64,000 nt of DNA from positions 124,001 to 188,000 of the forward strand of contig NZ_JAKRFD010000001.1 of assembly GCF_022348185.1 (NCBI RefSeq). Direction: 5' to 3'. Below, piece by piece: positions 55,331-64,000 of this stretch (the first letter of the stretch is position 1; the number at the start of each line of letters is the position of its first letter). The notes beneath the pieces were generated by a model, which was not told the DNA's origin, ran no database searches, and was given only the letters and a program-made list of their open reading frames with translations. The position numbers and the translations under genes were made by a program. This DNA is from Epibacterium sp. Ofav1-8 (lineage in GTDB: Bacteria; Pseudomonadota; Alphaproteobacteria; Rhodobacterales; Rhodobacteraceae).

Positions 55331-55344
55331 TTGATCCACGTCAA
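55331..55344 (+). promoter_or_regulatory. FNR-type box upstream of ccoG
   Basis: TTGAT-CCAC-GTCAA, one base off the perfect palindrome and the same variant as at nap. It lies 63 bp before the ccoG start, so ccoGHIS appears to have its own FnrL-dependent promoter. Confidence 0.85.
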
Positions 55345-55406
55345 AGTCTCGCCGGCCGGCCTCTGGGAGAACACCATCAGACCTGTCACAGGATCGGAGC
55401 CAGACG

Positions 55407-56837
55407 TTGAGCGATTCGAGCCAAGCCCCCGGCCTCTATGCCGCACGGGAACCCATTTTTCCGCGCCGTGTATCGGGCAAGTTCCGCACCCTCAAATGGG
55501 TGATCATGGCGATCACCCTGGGCATTTATTACCTGCTGCCATGGATCCGCTGGGACCGTGGTCCGGAACTGCCGGATCAGGCGGTGCTGCTGGATCTGGC
55601 CGGGCGGCGGTTCTATTTCTTCTGGATCGAGATCTGGCCGCATGAGTTCTATTTTGTCGCCGGTCTGCTGATCATGGCGGGCCTCGGCCTGTTCCTGTTC
55701 ACCTCGGCGCTGGGGCGGGTCTGGTGTGGCTATGCCTGCCCGCAGACGGTCTGGACCGACCTTTTCATCCTGGTGGAGCGCTGGATCGAGGGGGACCGCA
55801 ACGCCCGCCTGCGCCTGCACCGGCAGAAGAAATGGGACATCCGCAAGGCCCGCCTGCGGGTCACCAAGTGGATTGCCTGGCTCCTGATCGGTCTCGCGAC
55901 CGGCGGCGCCTGGGTGTTCTATTTCGCCGATGCGCCGACGCTGGCGCAGGATCTGGTGACCGGACAGGCACATCCCGTGGCCTATACCACGATGGCGATC
56001 CTGACCTTCACCACCTTCTTCTTTGGCGGCTTTGCCCGTGAACAGATCTGCATCTACGCCTGCCCCTGGCCCCGCATCCAGGCGGCGATGATGGATGAGG
56101 ACACGCTGACCGTGGGCTATCGCGACTGGCGCGGAGAGCCGCGCGGCAAGCATCGCAAATCCGCCGAGGCCGACAAAATGGGCGACTGCATCGACTGCAT
56201 GGCCTGCGTCAACGTCTGCCCGATGGGGATCGACATCCGCGACGGTCAGCAGATGGAGTGCATCACCTGCGCGCTCTGCATCGATGCCTGCGACGACATC
56301 ATGGCCAAAGTGGGCAAACCGCGCGGGCTGATCGACTATATGGCGCTGTCGGATGAGACCAACGAACGCGCGGGCAAGCCGCCGCGCCCGGTCTGGAAAC
56401 ACATCCTGCGTCCCCGCACGATCATGTATACCACGCTCTGGGGCGGGGTCGGGCTGGGGCTGGTGTTTGCCTTGTTCATTCGCGCCGACATCAACATGAC
56501 GGTGGCGCCGGTGCGCAATCCGACCTTCGTGACCCTGTCCGATGGCACCATTCGCAACACCTACGACGTGCGCCTGTCGAACAAACATGGCGAGACCCGG
56601 GAATTTGCCCTGTCGGTGGTGGGCGATCCGGCGTTGCAGGTCTCGCTTGAGGGCGAGGAGGGTGTTACCGTCGATGTGCCCGCGGACACCGCCAGCCTGC
56701 AACGGGTCTATATCACCGCCCCGCGCGGCACCGGCCCGGCAGAGGCGGAAAGCACCGGATTGCGGCTCTGGGTCGAGGATGTGACCTCGGGCGAGCGCGC
56801 CTATCGCGATACCACCTTCAATGGACGGGGGAACTGA
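55407..56837 (+). CDS. ccoG: cytochrome c oxidase accessory protein CcoG
   Basis: A 476-residue membrane iron-sulfur protein. About five membrane helices occupy the N-terminal half, with CGYACPQTVW and CIYACPWPR. Two [4Fe-4S] sites follow: CIDCMACVNVCPMGID and CITCALCIDACDD. The C-terminus is an Ig-like periplasmic domain. CcoG acts in copper reduction/delivery to cbb3. The start is TTG at 55407 with GGAG 8 nt upstream. First of ccoGHIS. Confidence 0.94.
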   Translation: MSDSSQAPGLYAAREPIFPRRVSGKFRTLKWVIMAITLGIYYLLPWIRWDRGPELPDQAVLLDLAGRRFYFFWIEIWPHEFYFVAGLLIMAGLGLFLFTSALGRVWCGYACPQTVWTDLFILVERWIEGDRNARLRLHRQKKWDIRKARLRVTKWIAWLLIGLATGGAWVFYFADAPTLAQDLVTGQAHPVAYTTMAILTFTTFFFGGFAREQICIYACPWPRIQAAMMDEDTLTVGYRDWRGEPRGKHRKSAEADKMGDCIDCMACVNVCPMGIDIRDGQQMECITCALCIDACDDIMAKVGKPRGLIDYMALSDETNERAGKPPRPVWKHILRPRTIMYTTLWGGVGLGLVFALFIRADINMTVAPVRNPTFVTLSDGTIRNTYDVRLSNKHGETREFALSVVGDPALQVSLEGEEGVTVDVPADTASLQRVYITAPRGTGPAEAESTGLRLWVEDVTSGERAYRDTTFNGRGN

Positions 56838-56840
56838 TCC

Positions 56841-57317
56841 ATGACCAGCAAGACCGATGCAAAGCCACGGGAATTCACCGGCAAGCACATGCTGGCGATC
56901 TGCGTCACCGCCTTTGGCATCATCATTGCCGTGAACATCTACATGGCGGTCAGCGCGGTGCGCACCTTTCCGGGGCTGGAGGTGAAGAACTCCTATGTGG
57001 CCAGCCAGCAGTTCGACACCCGCCGCGCCGCGCAGGAGGCGCTGGGCTGGTCGGTCTATGCCTCTGCGGTGGGCGATCAGGTCAAGCTGGAGATCACGGA
57101 TCGCGACGGGCAGCCGGTGGAGGTTGCCTCGCTCACGGCGACGCTGGGGCGGGCCACCCATGTGAAGGACGACCAGAAGCCGCAGTTCACATTCGACGGC
57201 AACGCCTATGTGGCCTCGGCGGAGCTGGCCCCCGGCAACTGGAACATTCGCATGATCGCGCGGGCTGAGGACGGCACCGAGTTTATGCAGCGGGTGATCC
57301 TGCATGTGCAGCGCTGA
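56841..57317 (+). CDS. ccoH: FixH/CcoH family assembly protein
   Basis: A 158-residue protein with one N-terminal membrane helix (MLAICVTAFGIIIAVNIYMA) and a periplasmic domain containing VKNSYVASQQF and ALGWSV, typical of FixH/CcoH. It helps assemble the cbb3 complex. It starts 3 bp after ccoG. Confidence 0.93.
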   Translation: MTSKTDAKPREFTGKHMLAICVTAFGIIIAVNIYMAVSAVRTFPGLEVKNSYVASQQFDTRRAAQEALGWSVYASAVGDQVKLEITDRDGQPVEVASLTATLGRATHVKDDQKPQFTFDGNAYVASAELAPGNWNIRMIARAEDGTEFMQRVILHVQR

Positions 57318-57455
57318 GCGGATGACCCGCCTGTGCCCGACAGGTCGGTCCGCCCCCGGATCGCCCTCCGGGCTGGCGGCGGGCGCATCACGGTCACCCC
57401 GGCGGCGCCTGCGCCCCGTGGCATCCGCTGTCAGAGGTTTGGAAGAGACATCGCA

Positions 57456-59639
57456 ATGACCGCTCCCCTGCGCCATCAGACGGCCGTGTGCCCGGGCTGC
57501 GTTGCCGCCCCGAGCGAGGCGGTCGACACTGCCCCGACCGAGGCCCGGCTGGCGATTTCGCTGCCGACGATCCATTGTCAGGCCTGTATTTCCGCTGTCG
57601 AGCGCGGCCTGAATGCGGTGCCGGGAGTGCGGGATGCGCGGGTCAACCTGACGCTGAAACGCGCCTTGGTCGAGGCCGACCCGGATCTGCGGGCGGTGGA
57701 TCTGGTGCCGGTGTGCGAGGCGCTGGGCTACGAGGCGCACGAGCTGGACGCCGCCGCCCTCTCGGCCACGGCGACGGATCGGGCGGGCCGGGACCTGCTG
57801 CTGCGGCTGGCGGTGGCGGGCTTTGCCTCGATGAACGTGATGCTCTTGTCGATTTCGGTCTGGTCCGGGGCCTCCGACGCCACCCGTGACATGTTCCACT
57901 GGATCTCTGCCGCGATCACCTTTCCGGCGGTGATCTATGCGGGCCAGCCGTTCTATCGCAATGCCTGGGCGGCGCTGAAGGCCGGGCGCCTCAACATGGA
58001 TGTGCCGATCGTGCTGGCGCTGCTGCTGGCGCTGGTGACCTCCCTGTGGGAGACCTCGCTGTCCGGTGAGCATGCCTATTTCGATGCGGCGCTGACGCTG
58101 ACCTTCTTTCTGCTGGCGGGGCGCTACCTCGACCATCGCACCCGTGCCGCGGCCCGATCCGCCGCCGAGGAGCTGGCAGCCCTGGAAGTGCCGCGCGCCT
58201 GGCGGCTGGATGCGCAGGGCCAGGAGGTGGAGGTCTCTGTCGCGGATCTGAAGATCGGCGATCTGATCCGGGTCCGGCCGGGCGGCCGCATGCCGGTGGA
58301 TGGCGAAATCGTCGAGGGGCGGTCGGAACTGGATCGCTCGCTTCTGACCGGGGAAACCCTGCCGGTGCTGGCCGAACCCGGGCGGCAGGTGTCCGCAGGC
58401 GAGGTCAATCTGACCGGGCCGCTGACCCTGCGGGCAACCGCGGTCGGAGAAGAGACCTCGCTGCATCGCATGGCCGATCTGGTTGCCATCGCCGAGTCGG
58501 GGCGGTCGCGCTATACCTCGCTCGCCGACAGTGCGGCAAAGCTCTACGCGCCGGGGGTGCATATCCTCTCGGCGCTCGCCTTCGTGGGCTGGTATCTCTA
58601 CACGTTTGACCTGCGCACGGCGCTGAACATCGCCGCGGCGGTGCTGATTATCACCTGCCCCTGTGCGCTGGGGCTGGCGGTGCCGGCGGTGACGACCGCG
58701 GCCTCCGGCCGACTGTTCCGGGCCGGTCTGCTGGTCAAACACGCCACCGCGCTGGAGCGGCTGGCGGAGGTGGACACGGTGGTTTTTGACAAGACCGGGA
58801 CGCTGACGGCGGGGACGCCGGAGGTTGTGAACCTGGAGGATCTGAGCCGCGAACAGCTGTCACTGGCGCTGGCGCTGGCAGAGGGGTCCGCGCACCCCCT
58901 GGCGCAATCGCTGAGCCGCGCCGCGCGCGCCGCCGGGGTCACGCCTGTGGCTGTCACCGATCTGCGCGAGGTGCCGGGCTATGGGACCGAAGCCCGCCTC
59001 GCGGGGCGGCAGGTCCGGCTGGGCCGTGGGGCCTGGGTCGGCGCCACGGCGTCGACGACGCAAACCACCACATGGCTGGACCTGGGGGAGGGCGCGCCCG
59101 TTGCGATCCGCTTTGCCGACAGCCTGCGCCCGGGTGCGGCGGCGGCGGTCTCCGCCCTGCGCGACGCCGGCAAGGACGTGCGGCTGGTCTCGGGCGATGC
59201 CCCGGCAGCGGTGGAGGATCTGGCGCAGCGGCTCGGCATCCGGACCTGGGTGGCCGAAGCGCTGCCAGAGCAGAAGGCGACCTATGTGCAGGATCTGACC
59301 CAGGCCGGCCACAAGGTGCTGATGGTCGGCGATGGTCTGAACGATACCGCCGCCCTGGCCGGGGCGCATGTGTCGATCTCGCCGGCCTCGGCGCTGGATG
59401 CCGCCCGCGTGGCGTCGGACATCGTGCTGCTGGGACAGGACCTTGCGCCGATTGCCGAAGCCTGTGGCGTGGCGCGCCGGGCCACCCGCCGCATCCGCGA
59501 GAACTTTCGCATCGCCACGATCTACAATATCATTGCGGTGCCGTTGGCGATTGCCGGTCTTGCCACCCCCTTGATCGCGGCGCTGGCCATGTCCACCTCT
59601 TCGATTACCGTGTCGCTCAATGCGCTGCGGTTGCGCTGA
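57456..59639 (+). CDS. ccoI: Copper-translocating P-type ATPase CcoI
   Basis: A 727-residue P1B-type ATPase that exports copper for the cbb3 center. A CPGC pair lies near residue 12, then an HMA domain with Cys41 and Cys44 (HCQAC). The ion-binding CPC motif is Cys401-Pro-Cys403, and the phosphorylated Asp445 lies in DKTGTLT. The TGE motif is LLTGETLP and the hinge is MVGDGLNDTAAL. ATG at 57456 follows GGAAGAG; the open frame from 57333 is not protein-like. Confidence 0.95.
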   Translation: MTAPLRHQTAVCPGCVAAPSEAVDTAPTEARLAISLPTIHCQACISAVERGLNAVPGVRDARVNLTLKRALVEADPDLRAVDLVPVCEALGYEAHELDAAALSATATDRAGRDLLLRLAVAGFASMNVMLLSISVWSGASDATRDMFHWISAAITFPAVIYAGQPFYRNAWAALKAGRLNMDVPIVLALLLALVTSLWETSLSGEHAYFDAALTLTFFLLAGRYLDHRTRAAARSAAEELAALEVPRAWRLDAQGQEVEVSVADLKIGDLIRVRPGGRMPVDGEIVEGRSELDRSLLTGETLPVLAEPGRQVSAGEVNLTGPLTLRATAVGEETSLHRMADLVAIAESGRSRYTSLADSAAKLYAPGVHILSALAFVGWYLYTFDLRTALNIAAAVLIITCPCALGLAVPAVTTAASGRLFRAGLLVKHATALERLAEVDTVVFDKTGTLTAGTPEVVNLEDLSREQLSLALALAEGSAHPLAQSLSRAARAAGVTPVAVTDLREVPGYGTEARLAGRQVRLGRGAWVGATASTTQTTTWLDLGEGAPVAIRFADSLRPGAAAAVSALRDAGKDVRLVSGDAPAAVEDLAQRLGIRTWVAEALPEQKATYVQDLTQAGHKVLMVGDGLNDTAALAGAHVSISPASALDAARVASDIVLLGQDLAPIAEACGVARRATRRIRENFRIATIYNIIAVPLAIAGLATPLIAALAMSTSSITVSLNALRLR

Positions 59640-59659
59640 GCGGGTGAAGGAGAGCACGT

Positions 59660-59818
59660 ATGACTGTCTTGTCCTATCTGATTCCGATTTCCCTGATCCT
59701 TGGCGGGGCGGGGCTGATCGGCTTCATCTACACCGTGCGCTCGGATCAGTATGATGATCCGGAAGGGGACGCGCGGCGCATTCTCAGTGATGAGTGGGAC
59801 GACCACCCCAAACCCTGA
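59660..59818 (+). CDS. ccoS: cbb3-type oxidase assembly protein CcoS
   Basis: A 52-residue protein. It begins MTVLSYLIPISLILGGAGL, a single membrane helix, followed by the family segment TVRSDQYDDPEGDARRIL. CcoS is needed to insert heme and Cu(B) into CcoN. An AAGGAG site lies about 10 nt upstream. It ends ccoGHIS. Confidence 0.93.
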   Translation: MTVLSYLIPISLILGGAGLIGFIYTVRSDQYDDPEGDARRILSDEWDDHPKP

Positions 59819-59896
59819 CACGTGCCTGACAGCCCCCGGGGGGCGCGGGGGCGCATCCTTGGGGCGCATCCGCATCTGATTGTGATCTGGCCGATG

Positions 59897-59933
59897 AAAA
59901 ACGGGCCCGCACCGCGTCAGCGGTGCCGGGCCC
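59897..59933 (-). terminator. Terminator of the carboxypeptidase gene
   Basis: On the minus strand the stem 59920-59933/59903-59915 (13 bp with one bulged base, loop of four) is followed by five T (complement of 59897-59901). On the plus strand it may also help end ccoGHIS, but without a T-tract. Confidence 0.75.
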
Positions 59934-60027
59934 AACTGGAATCGCGCATGTCAATGCGCGTTTGGCAGGCGGGAGCCACCGCGCCCCGGTCTTGGCCCGG
60001 TGGGGAGGTCCCGCATGAACCGAGGTG

Positions 60028-61626
60028 TCAGGAGGCCGGCCCGAGGGTTTCGCAGGTCACATTGCGCGAATTGAGGCGGCGACAGGCGAGTTCTGCGCCG
60101 TCCTTGGTCATGCCGAGGAAATTGGCGTCAAACCCGCGCGGGCTCCGCACCACCTTGCGCAGGGACCCGTCGAGGGTCTCCATCTCGGCCAGCGCCGTGC
60201 GCAACAGGACCTTTTCGGCCTGGAACCGCGTCGTGTAGCGCCCGACGTTGATGCCCCAGTAGCGCCCCCCCGATGTGGACAGACGGGTCACCACCACCGG
60301 TTCCTCCTCGACGGAGGCGACGCGGGTGTCAAAGGAGGCCGGGCGGGCCTGCGGGCGCGGACCGGTATAGCGGCGCTGGGTGGGGGCGGAGACCGCCTTG
60401 GCCACGGCGGTGCTGATCTCCGCTTTCAGCTCCGCATCGCCGTCGGTCTGCGCTTGCAGGCTCTCGGGACGGGCCACCGGTTGCAGGGCGGAGACTTCGG
60501 TGACTTCCAGAATGGCGCTGTTGATGCCGGACTGAAGCGCATCGGAATCAAGTGCGGCGACCTGGACCTCCTCGCCGGTGTCCGGGGTCGCCTCTTCGGG
60601 GATCTCGGCAGCGGCGACCAGGGCGGCCGGATCGACCTCGGGGGCGGGGCGGGCGCGCGGGCGCAGGGTTTCCGAGATGACACCGCTCACCCGGATGGTC
60701 TTGCCCGCCAGGCCATGGGAGTCGTCTTCGGCCAGCTGCACGCCGCTGTTGCCGACATAGGGCGGCAGCGCCGGTTTCTGAAGCTTGGCATAGGCCGGCG
60801 CGCGGCGGAAACCGAGGTCCAGGAGCTCTGCGATCTTGGCATTGCGCGACGCGGTGGATTTGCCGCCAAAGACGGTTGCGATGATCCGCTCATCGCCGCG
60901 TTTGGCAGAGGACACGAGGTTGAAGCCCGCGGCGCGGGTATAGCCGGTCTTGATGCCGTCGGCCCCGCGATAGGCGGCCAGCAGGCGGCGGTTGGTGTTA
61001 TAGACCACCTTCATCCCGGCATCGGTCGAGGTCCGGGAAAACAGGTTATAGTATTCCGGGTAATCATAGAGGATGTGCCGCCCCAGCGTGGTCATGTCGC
61101 GCGCGGTCGACAGATGCCCGCTGGCGGTCAGGCCGTGGGCGTTCTTGAACGTGGTGCGGGTCATGCCAAGGGCCTTGGCCGTGCGGTTCATGCGCCGGGC
61201 AAAGGCCGCTTCCGACCCGGAGATCGCCTCGCCAATGGCGGTGGCCGCGTCATTGGCGGATTTCACAGCTGCCGCCCGGATCAGATAGCGCAGGGCGATC
61301 TTCTGCCCGCGACGCAGGCCCAGTTCCGACGGCGGTTCGGCTTCGGCGTTGCGCGACACCGTGATTCGGGTGTCGAGGTCGATCTCGCCGTTACGCACCG
61401 CCTCAAAGGCGATGTAGAGCGTCATCATCTTGGTCAGCGAGGCCGGGTGCAATCGGGTGTCGGCATTGCGGGAATGCAGCACCTCGCCGGTGCGCGCATC
61501 CATCACCATCGCCGCATAGGGCGCGGCTTCCACCCGGGACGCCTGCGCCGCAACCACCAGTCCCGCGATCAGCATCAGCCCCATCGTGGCCAGCCTGCAT
61601 CGCCGTGCAAGTCTGCGGAGGCTCAT
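60028..61626 (-). CDS. D-alanyl-D-alanine carboxypeptidase (PBP5/6 type) with SPOR-like C-terminus
   Basis: A 532-residue penicillin-binding protein. The signal peptide (about 14-32) ends near VEAAPYA. Peptidase S11 motifs are SLTKMM, SAN and KTGYT. A Pro/Ala/Arg-rich linker follows, then a SPOR-like domain (about 450-528, starting GGRYWGINVGRYTTRFQAEKVL) that would bind denuded septal glycan. I chose ATG at 61626 because codon use changes there. An ATG at 61713 has a better GAGG site and is the alternative, giving 29 more residues. It trims D-Ala from peptidoglycan in the periplasm. Confidence 0.9.
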   Translation of the reverse strand: MSLRRLARRCRLATMGLMLIAGLVVAAQASRVEAAPYAAMVMDARTGEVLHSRNADTRLHPASLTKMMTLYIAFEAVRNGEIDLDTRITVSRNAEAEPPSELGLRRGQKIALRYLIRAAAVKSANDAATAIGEAISGSEAAFARRMNRTAKALGMTRTTFKNAHGLTASGHLSTARDMTTLGRHILYDYPEYYNLFSRTSTDAGMKVVYNTNRRLLAAYRGADGIKTGYTRAAGFNLVSSAKRGDERIIATVFGGKSTASRNAKIAELLDLGFRRAPAYAKLQKPALPPYVGNSGVQLAEDDSHGLAGKTIRVSGVISETLRPRARPAPEVDPAALVAAAEIPEEATPDTGEEVQVAALDSDALQSGINSAILEVTEVSALQPVARPESLQAQTDGDAELKAEISTAVAKAVSAPTQRRYTGPRPQARPASFDTRVASVEEEPVVVTRLSTSGGRYWGINVGRYTTRFQAEKVLLRTALAEMETLDGSLRKVVRSPRGFDANFLGMTKDGAELACRRLNSRNVTCETLGPAS

Positions 61627-62032
61627 CTGCCCCGGAGTGCGTTCCGTTTCACGGACCAATCCCGCCCAAATAGAGAAGGGACGACCGCCATCGACCTGAG
61701 AAATCACTGCCATGTCTGCCTCGTGTCGCCGATTTTCCGGCTGACGTTTTGTCTGCTGCAATCAGCGTATCATAGCCGGTGGGTCGAATAAACCAGTTGT
61801 GAAGGAACATCGAAGCGCCTGCACAGCGCAATTTGCGAGCCCTTTCGACATGTGGTGTCCTGTCGAAAGGGCACCGCTAGATCGGGTGGGCGGGGCGCCT
61901 GCGTTCCCTGCGATTTTCTGGTGTTCGCTTTGCGGCGGCGGGTCTGAAAACCGTGCATTTCCTGAGCAAATGCGGCCTCGGGGTCACAGCAGTAAACAAA
62001 GGGTTAACATAACCTCCGCTGCTCGGCAGGAC
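61627..62032. other. Intergenic region upstream of the carboxypeptidase gene
   Basis: About 406 bp. It contains a perfect 12-bp inverted repeat (61839-61872) and an adjacent 11-nt palindrome CGCAATTTGCG (61827-61837). The segment 61627-61713 could code for an N-terminal extension but has non-coding base use. GTTAAC occurs near 62003. Confidence 0.55.
61839..61872. promoter_or_regulatory. 12-bp perfect inverted repeat
   Basis: GCCCTTTCGACA (61839-61850) and TGTCGAAAGGGC (61861-61872) flank a 10-nt spacer. It could be an operator for the carboxypeptidase gene or a terminator-like structure after the HAD gene; no T-tract supports the latter. Confidence 0.6.
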
Positions 62033-62746
62033 TCAGCCGATGCGGGCGATCAGGGTCGGCAGATCGCCGAGGTCGCGGATCTCGTGAAACCGGGGGCTGT
62101 CGGCGGGGGCCTCGGCGTGTTCGACCTCCCAGACCAGACCGTGGGGCACATAGACGCCAAAGCCGCCGGCCTCCACCACCGGGACCACATCAGATCGCAT
62201 CGAGTTGCCCGCCATCAGCGCATGCTCCACCCCGGAGCCATGGCGGTCGAAGATGTCGACATAGACCTGCGGTGTCTTCTCGGACACCACTTCGACGGCG
62301 TCGAACAGATCGCCCAGGCCGGATTGCGCCAGTTTGCGCTCCTGATCCAGCAGGTCGCCCTTGGTGATCAGCACCAGCTTGTAGTCCTCGGCCACGGCCT
62401 CGACAGTGCTGCGGGCATGGGGCAGTAGCTCGATCGGGAAGGACAGCATCATCTGTCCCGCTTCCAGCAATTCCTTGATGACGGCGGAGGGCACGCGCCC
62501 TTCCGTCACGTCGATCGCGGTTTCGATCATCGACAGGGTGAAGCCTTTGACCCCGTAGCCATAGGCGCCGAGGTTGCGTTTCTCGGCGTCCAGCAGTTTG
62601 CGGTCCAGTTCCTCCGGCCCCATGTCGTCGGGGGTGTGATCCATCAGCAGTTCGGCAAAGCGGTCCTGGGTGACCCGAAAGAAGCGCTCGTTGTGCCAGA
62701 GCGTGTCATCTGCGTCAAAACCGATGGTCGTCAGCGTTCTAGGCAT
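62033..62746 (-). CDS. HAD family hydrolase
   Basis: A 237-residue HAD-IA-type hydrolase. Motif I is [12 protein letters not shown] (both Asp present), motif II lies in LVLITKG, the motif III Lys is in [10 protein letters not shown], and motif IV is [13 protein letters not shown] helical cap covers about 20-95. Probably a phosphatase of unknown substrate. It diverges from clpS across 90 bp. Confidence 0.9.
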   Translation of the reverse strand: MPRTLTTIGFDADDTLWHNERFFRVTQDRFAELLMDHTPDDMGPEELDRKLLDAEKRNLGAYGYGVKGFTLSMIETAIDVTEGRVPSAVIKELLEAGQMMLSFPIELLPHARSTVEAVAEDYKLVLITKGDLLDQERKLAQSGLGDLFDAVEVVSEKTPQVYVDIFDRHGSGVEHALMAGNSMRSDVVPVVEAGGFGVYVPHGLVWEVEHAEAPADSPRFHEIRDLGDLPTLIARIG

Positions 62747-62836
62747 TATCCCGATCTCAATCTCTTTTCCTTATTGGGTCTTCCCCTATATAAGCCGGTG
62801 ACGAACGCAGATGCACGACTGGAAACTTTTGATCCC

Positions 62837-63178
62837 ATGCTAAAGCACCCCGTTATGATGTCGGACACTCCGGAAGACGACAGCGACCTTGGTGTCCTGA
62901 CCAAGACGCGCCCGCGGACGCAACGGCCGCCGCGCTACAAGGTGCTGCTGTTGAATGACGACTACACGCCGATGGAATTCGTGGTGATCGTGCTGGAGCG
63001 GTTCTTTGGGCTCAATCACGCGCAAGCCTTTGAAATCATGCTCACAGTGCACAAAAAAGGCGTCGCCGTCGTTGGCGTTTTCAGCCATGAGGTCGCCGAA
63101 ACCAAGGTTGCGCAGGTGATGGATTACGCCCGTCGCCACCAGCATCCGCTGCAATGCACCATGGAAAAAGACGACTGA
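62837..63178 (+). CDS. clpS: ATP-dependent Clp protease adaptor ClpS
   Basis: A 113-residue ClpS, which hands N-degron substrates to Clp[19 protein letters not shown] forms the substrate pocket, followed by the conserved [15 protein letters not shown] and HPLQCTMEK. The N-terminus is uncertain: ATG at 62837 gives [10 protein letters not shown], with ATGATG at 62855/62858 as alternatives. A clpA gene is not adjacent. Confidence 0.95.
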   Translation: MLKHPVMMSDTPEDDSDLGVLTKTRPRTQRPPRYKVLLLNDDYTPMEFVVIVLERFFGLNHAQAFEIMLTVHKKGVAVVGVFSHEVAETKVAQVMDYARRHQHPLQCTMEKDD

Positions 63179-63217
63179 TCCGCCCCTGCGCGGTTGGTCC
63201 CGGAAAGGTCTTTCAAG

Positions 63218-64000
63218 ATGTCCCAACGCCTGAGCCTCGCGGTTCAATCGGGCGCGTTCGCCGTTCCTGAAACGGGGCGAATCGCCGTGTTCCATCCGCG
63301 CGAGGGGCACGATCTCTCCGCATTGCCGCAGGACCGGCTGGAGGTGATCCAGCCGCTGAAGCCCGATCATGACGATTGGGCCGCGCGGGGGCTGTCCTGC
63401 CTGGCCGAGGTCCAGCCGGGGGCGACCTATGCTGCTGCGGTGGTGTTCCTGCCGCGGGCAAAACCCCTGGCGCGGCATCTGGTGGCGCAGGCGGCGGCGA
63501 CGACGACGGGCCCGGTGCTGATTGATGGCGCCAAGACCGATGGCATCGATTCCCTGTTGAAGGCGTTGAAGACACGCACCGACCCCTCTGCCGCCATGTC
63601 CAAGGCGCATGGCAAAGCCTTTTGCATCGGCGGGGGGCTGGATCTGTCCGATTGGATCGCGGCGCCGCAGGTGGTCGCCGGTGGCTATGAAACGGCGCCG
63701 GGCGTGTTTTCTGCGGATGGCATTGATCCTGCCTCTGCCTTGCTGGCCGCGGCGCTGCCGGCAAAACTCGGCAAGGAGGTGGCCGATCTTGGGGCCGGAT
63801 GGGGCTATCTTTCGGCGCAGGTTCTGAACCGCGCCGGGGTCGAGGTGCTGCATCTGGTGGAGGCCGATCATGGTGCCCTGGCCTGCGCGCGCCGCAATGT
63901 GACGGATGCGCGGGCGCAGTTTCACTGGGCGGATGCGCGCGACTGGGGGGCCAAGGGCAGTCTGGATGCGATCGTGATGAACCCGCCGTTTCACAGCGGG
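63218..64000 (+). CDS. rsmC: Class I SAM-dependent methyltransferase, RsmC-like (3'-truncated by window edge)
   Basis: The first 261 residues of a methyltransferase, open to the end of the window. The N-terminal half (about 1-165) is a degenerate methyltransferase-like domain, as in RsmC. The C-terminal catalytic half starts near GVFSADGIDPASALL, with SAM motif I VADLGAGWGYLS and the catalytic NPPFH. RsmC makes m2G1207 in 16S rRNA; RlmG-type rRNA methyltransferases are the alternative. ATG at 63218, 39 bp after clpS, has a GGAAAGG site. Confidence 0.88.
   Translation, partial: MSQRLSLAVQSGAFAVPETGRIAVFHPREGHDLSALPQDRLEVIQPLKPDHDDWAARGLSCLAEVQPGATYAAAVVFLPRAKPLARHLVAQAAATTTGPVLIDGAKTDGIDSLLKALKTRTDPSAAMSKAHGKAFCIGGGLDLSDWIAAPQVVAGGYETAPGVFSADGIDPASALLAAALPAKLGKEVADLGAGWGYLSAQVLNRAGVEVLHLVEADHGALACARRNVTDARAQFHWADARDWGAKGSLDAIVMNPPFHSG

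Noticed and set aside
55386-58742. Open frame of over 1100 codons antisense to ccoG-ccoH-ccoI
   Set aside because: It spans three well-identified genes on the other strand and its translation is low-complexity Arg/His/Gln; a composition artefact.
61627-61713. 29-residue N-terminal extension of the carboxypeptidase (ATG at 61713 with GAGG)
   Set aside because: Third-codon GC in this segment is about half, against a much higher value in the gene body, and the signal peptide fits the ATG at 61626. Kept as an alternative.

Overview
The window is high-GC DNA densely packed with genes, and it reads as the chromosome of a Rhodobacterales (roseobacter-group) alphaproteobacterium. The evidence is the gene content: an FnrL-type regulator next to hemN and ccoNOQP, a periplasmic nitrate reductase, a long-form AcnB, an L-malyl-CoA lyase of the ethylmalonyl-CoA type, and D-glutamate catabolic genes of the DgcN/DgcA type. 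I see no tRNA or rRNA gene, CRISPR array, insertion sequence, phage gene or integrase.

Layout. (1) 1-2954: the end of an enolase-superfamily gene, an aldehyde dehydrogenase and a LysR regulator. (2) 3014-6693: a CHAP-domain lipoprotein (minus) and acnB (plus). (3) 6797-22670: a phosphorus-acquisition block. It holds a hybrid histidine kinase and OmpR-type regulator (minus), a divergent phnD-phnC-phnE-phnE transporter, a LysR gene, ugpBAECQ with a HAD-IIA gene, and a Na/Pi-cotransporter-like gene with a PhoU-like tail. (4) 22911-30320: an orphan TonB-dependent receptor, a YrhK-like gene, pheS, an adenylate/guanylate cyclase, rplT, rpmI and pyk. (5) 30669-36743: a DUF1244 gene, a LigB-type dioxygenase gene, the minus-strand operon dgcN-dgcA-D-amino-acid transaminase, divergent mcl1, and a VOC protein. 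(6) 37363-41026: an Lrp/LysE pair, an AraC regulator, accA and a small hydrophilic protein. (7) 41313-59818: a microaerobic/anaerobic respiration island, napFDABC - hemN/fnrL - usp - ccoNOQP - (small gene, LysR) - ccoGHIS. It carries five FNR-type boxes (TTGAT-N4-(A/G)TCAA). (8) 60028-64000: a D-Ala-D-Ala carboxypeptidase with a SPOR-like tail, a HAD hydrolase, clpS and the start of an rsmC-like methyltransferase gene.

How the genes fit together. FnrL probably senses oxygen through four N-terminal and central cysteines and drives nap (nitrate reduction), hemN (oxygen-independent heme synthesis), its own gene, a universal stress protein, the cbb3 oxidase and its assembly factors. The 10-23 kb block gathers uptake routes for several phosphorus forms: PhnD-type ligands, glycerol-3-phosphate and glycerophosphodiesters, and perhaps phosphate itself. 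The dgcN-dgcA-dat operon should turn D-glutamate into L-glutamate.

The most unusual non-coding features are these: a run of very stable short-loop hairpins after fnrL (48783-48924), with relatives elsewhere; four 11-bp tandem repeats about 50 bp upstream of the nap FNR box; and a perfect FNR box with no gene behind it (53656-53669), followed by a terminator-like hairpin, which could mark a small RNA.
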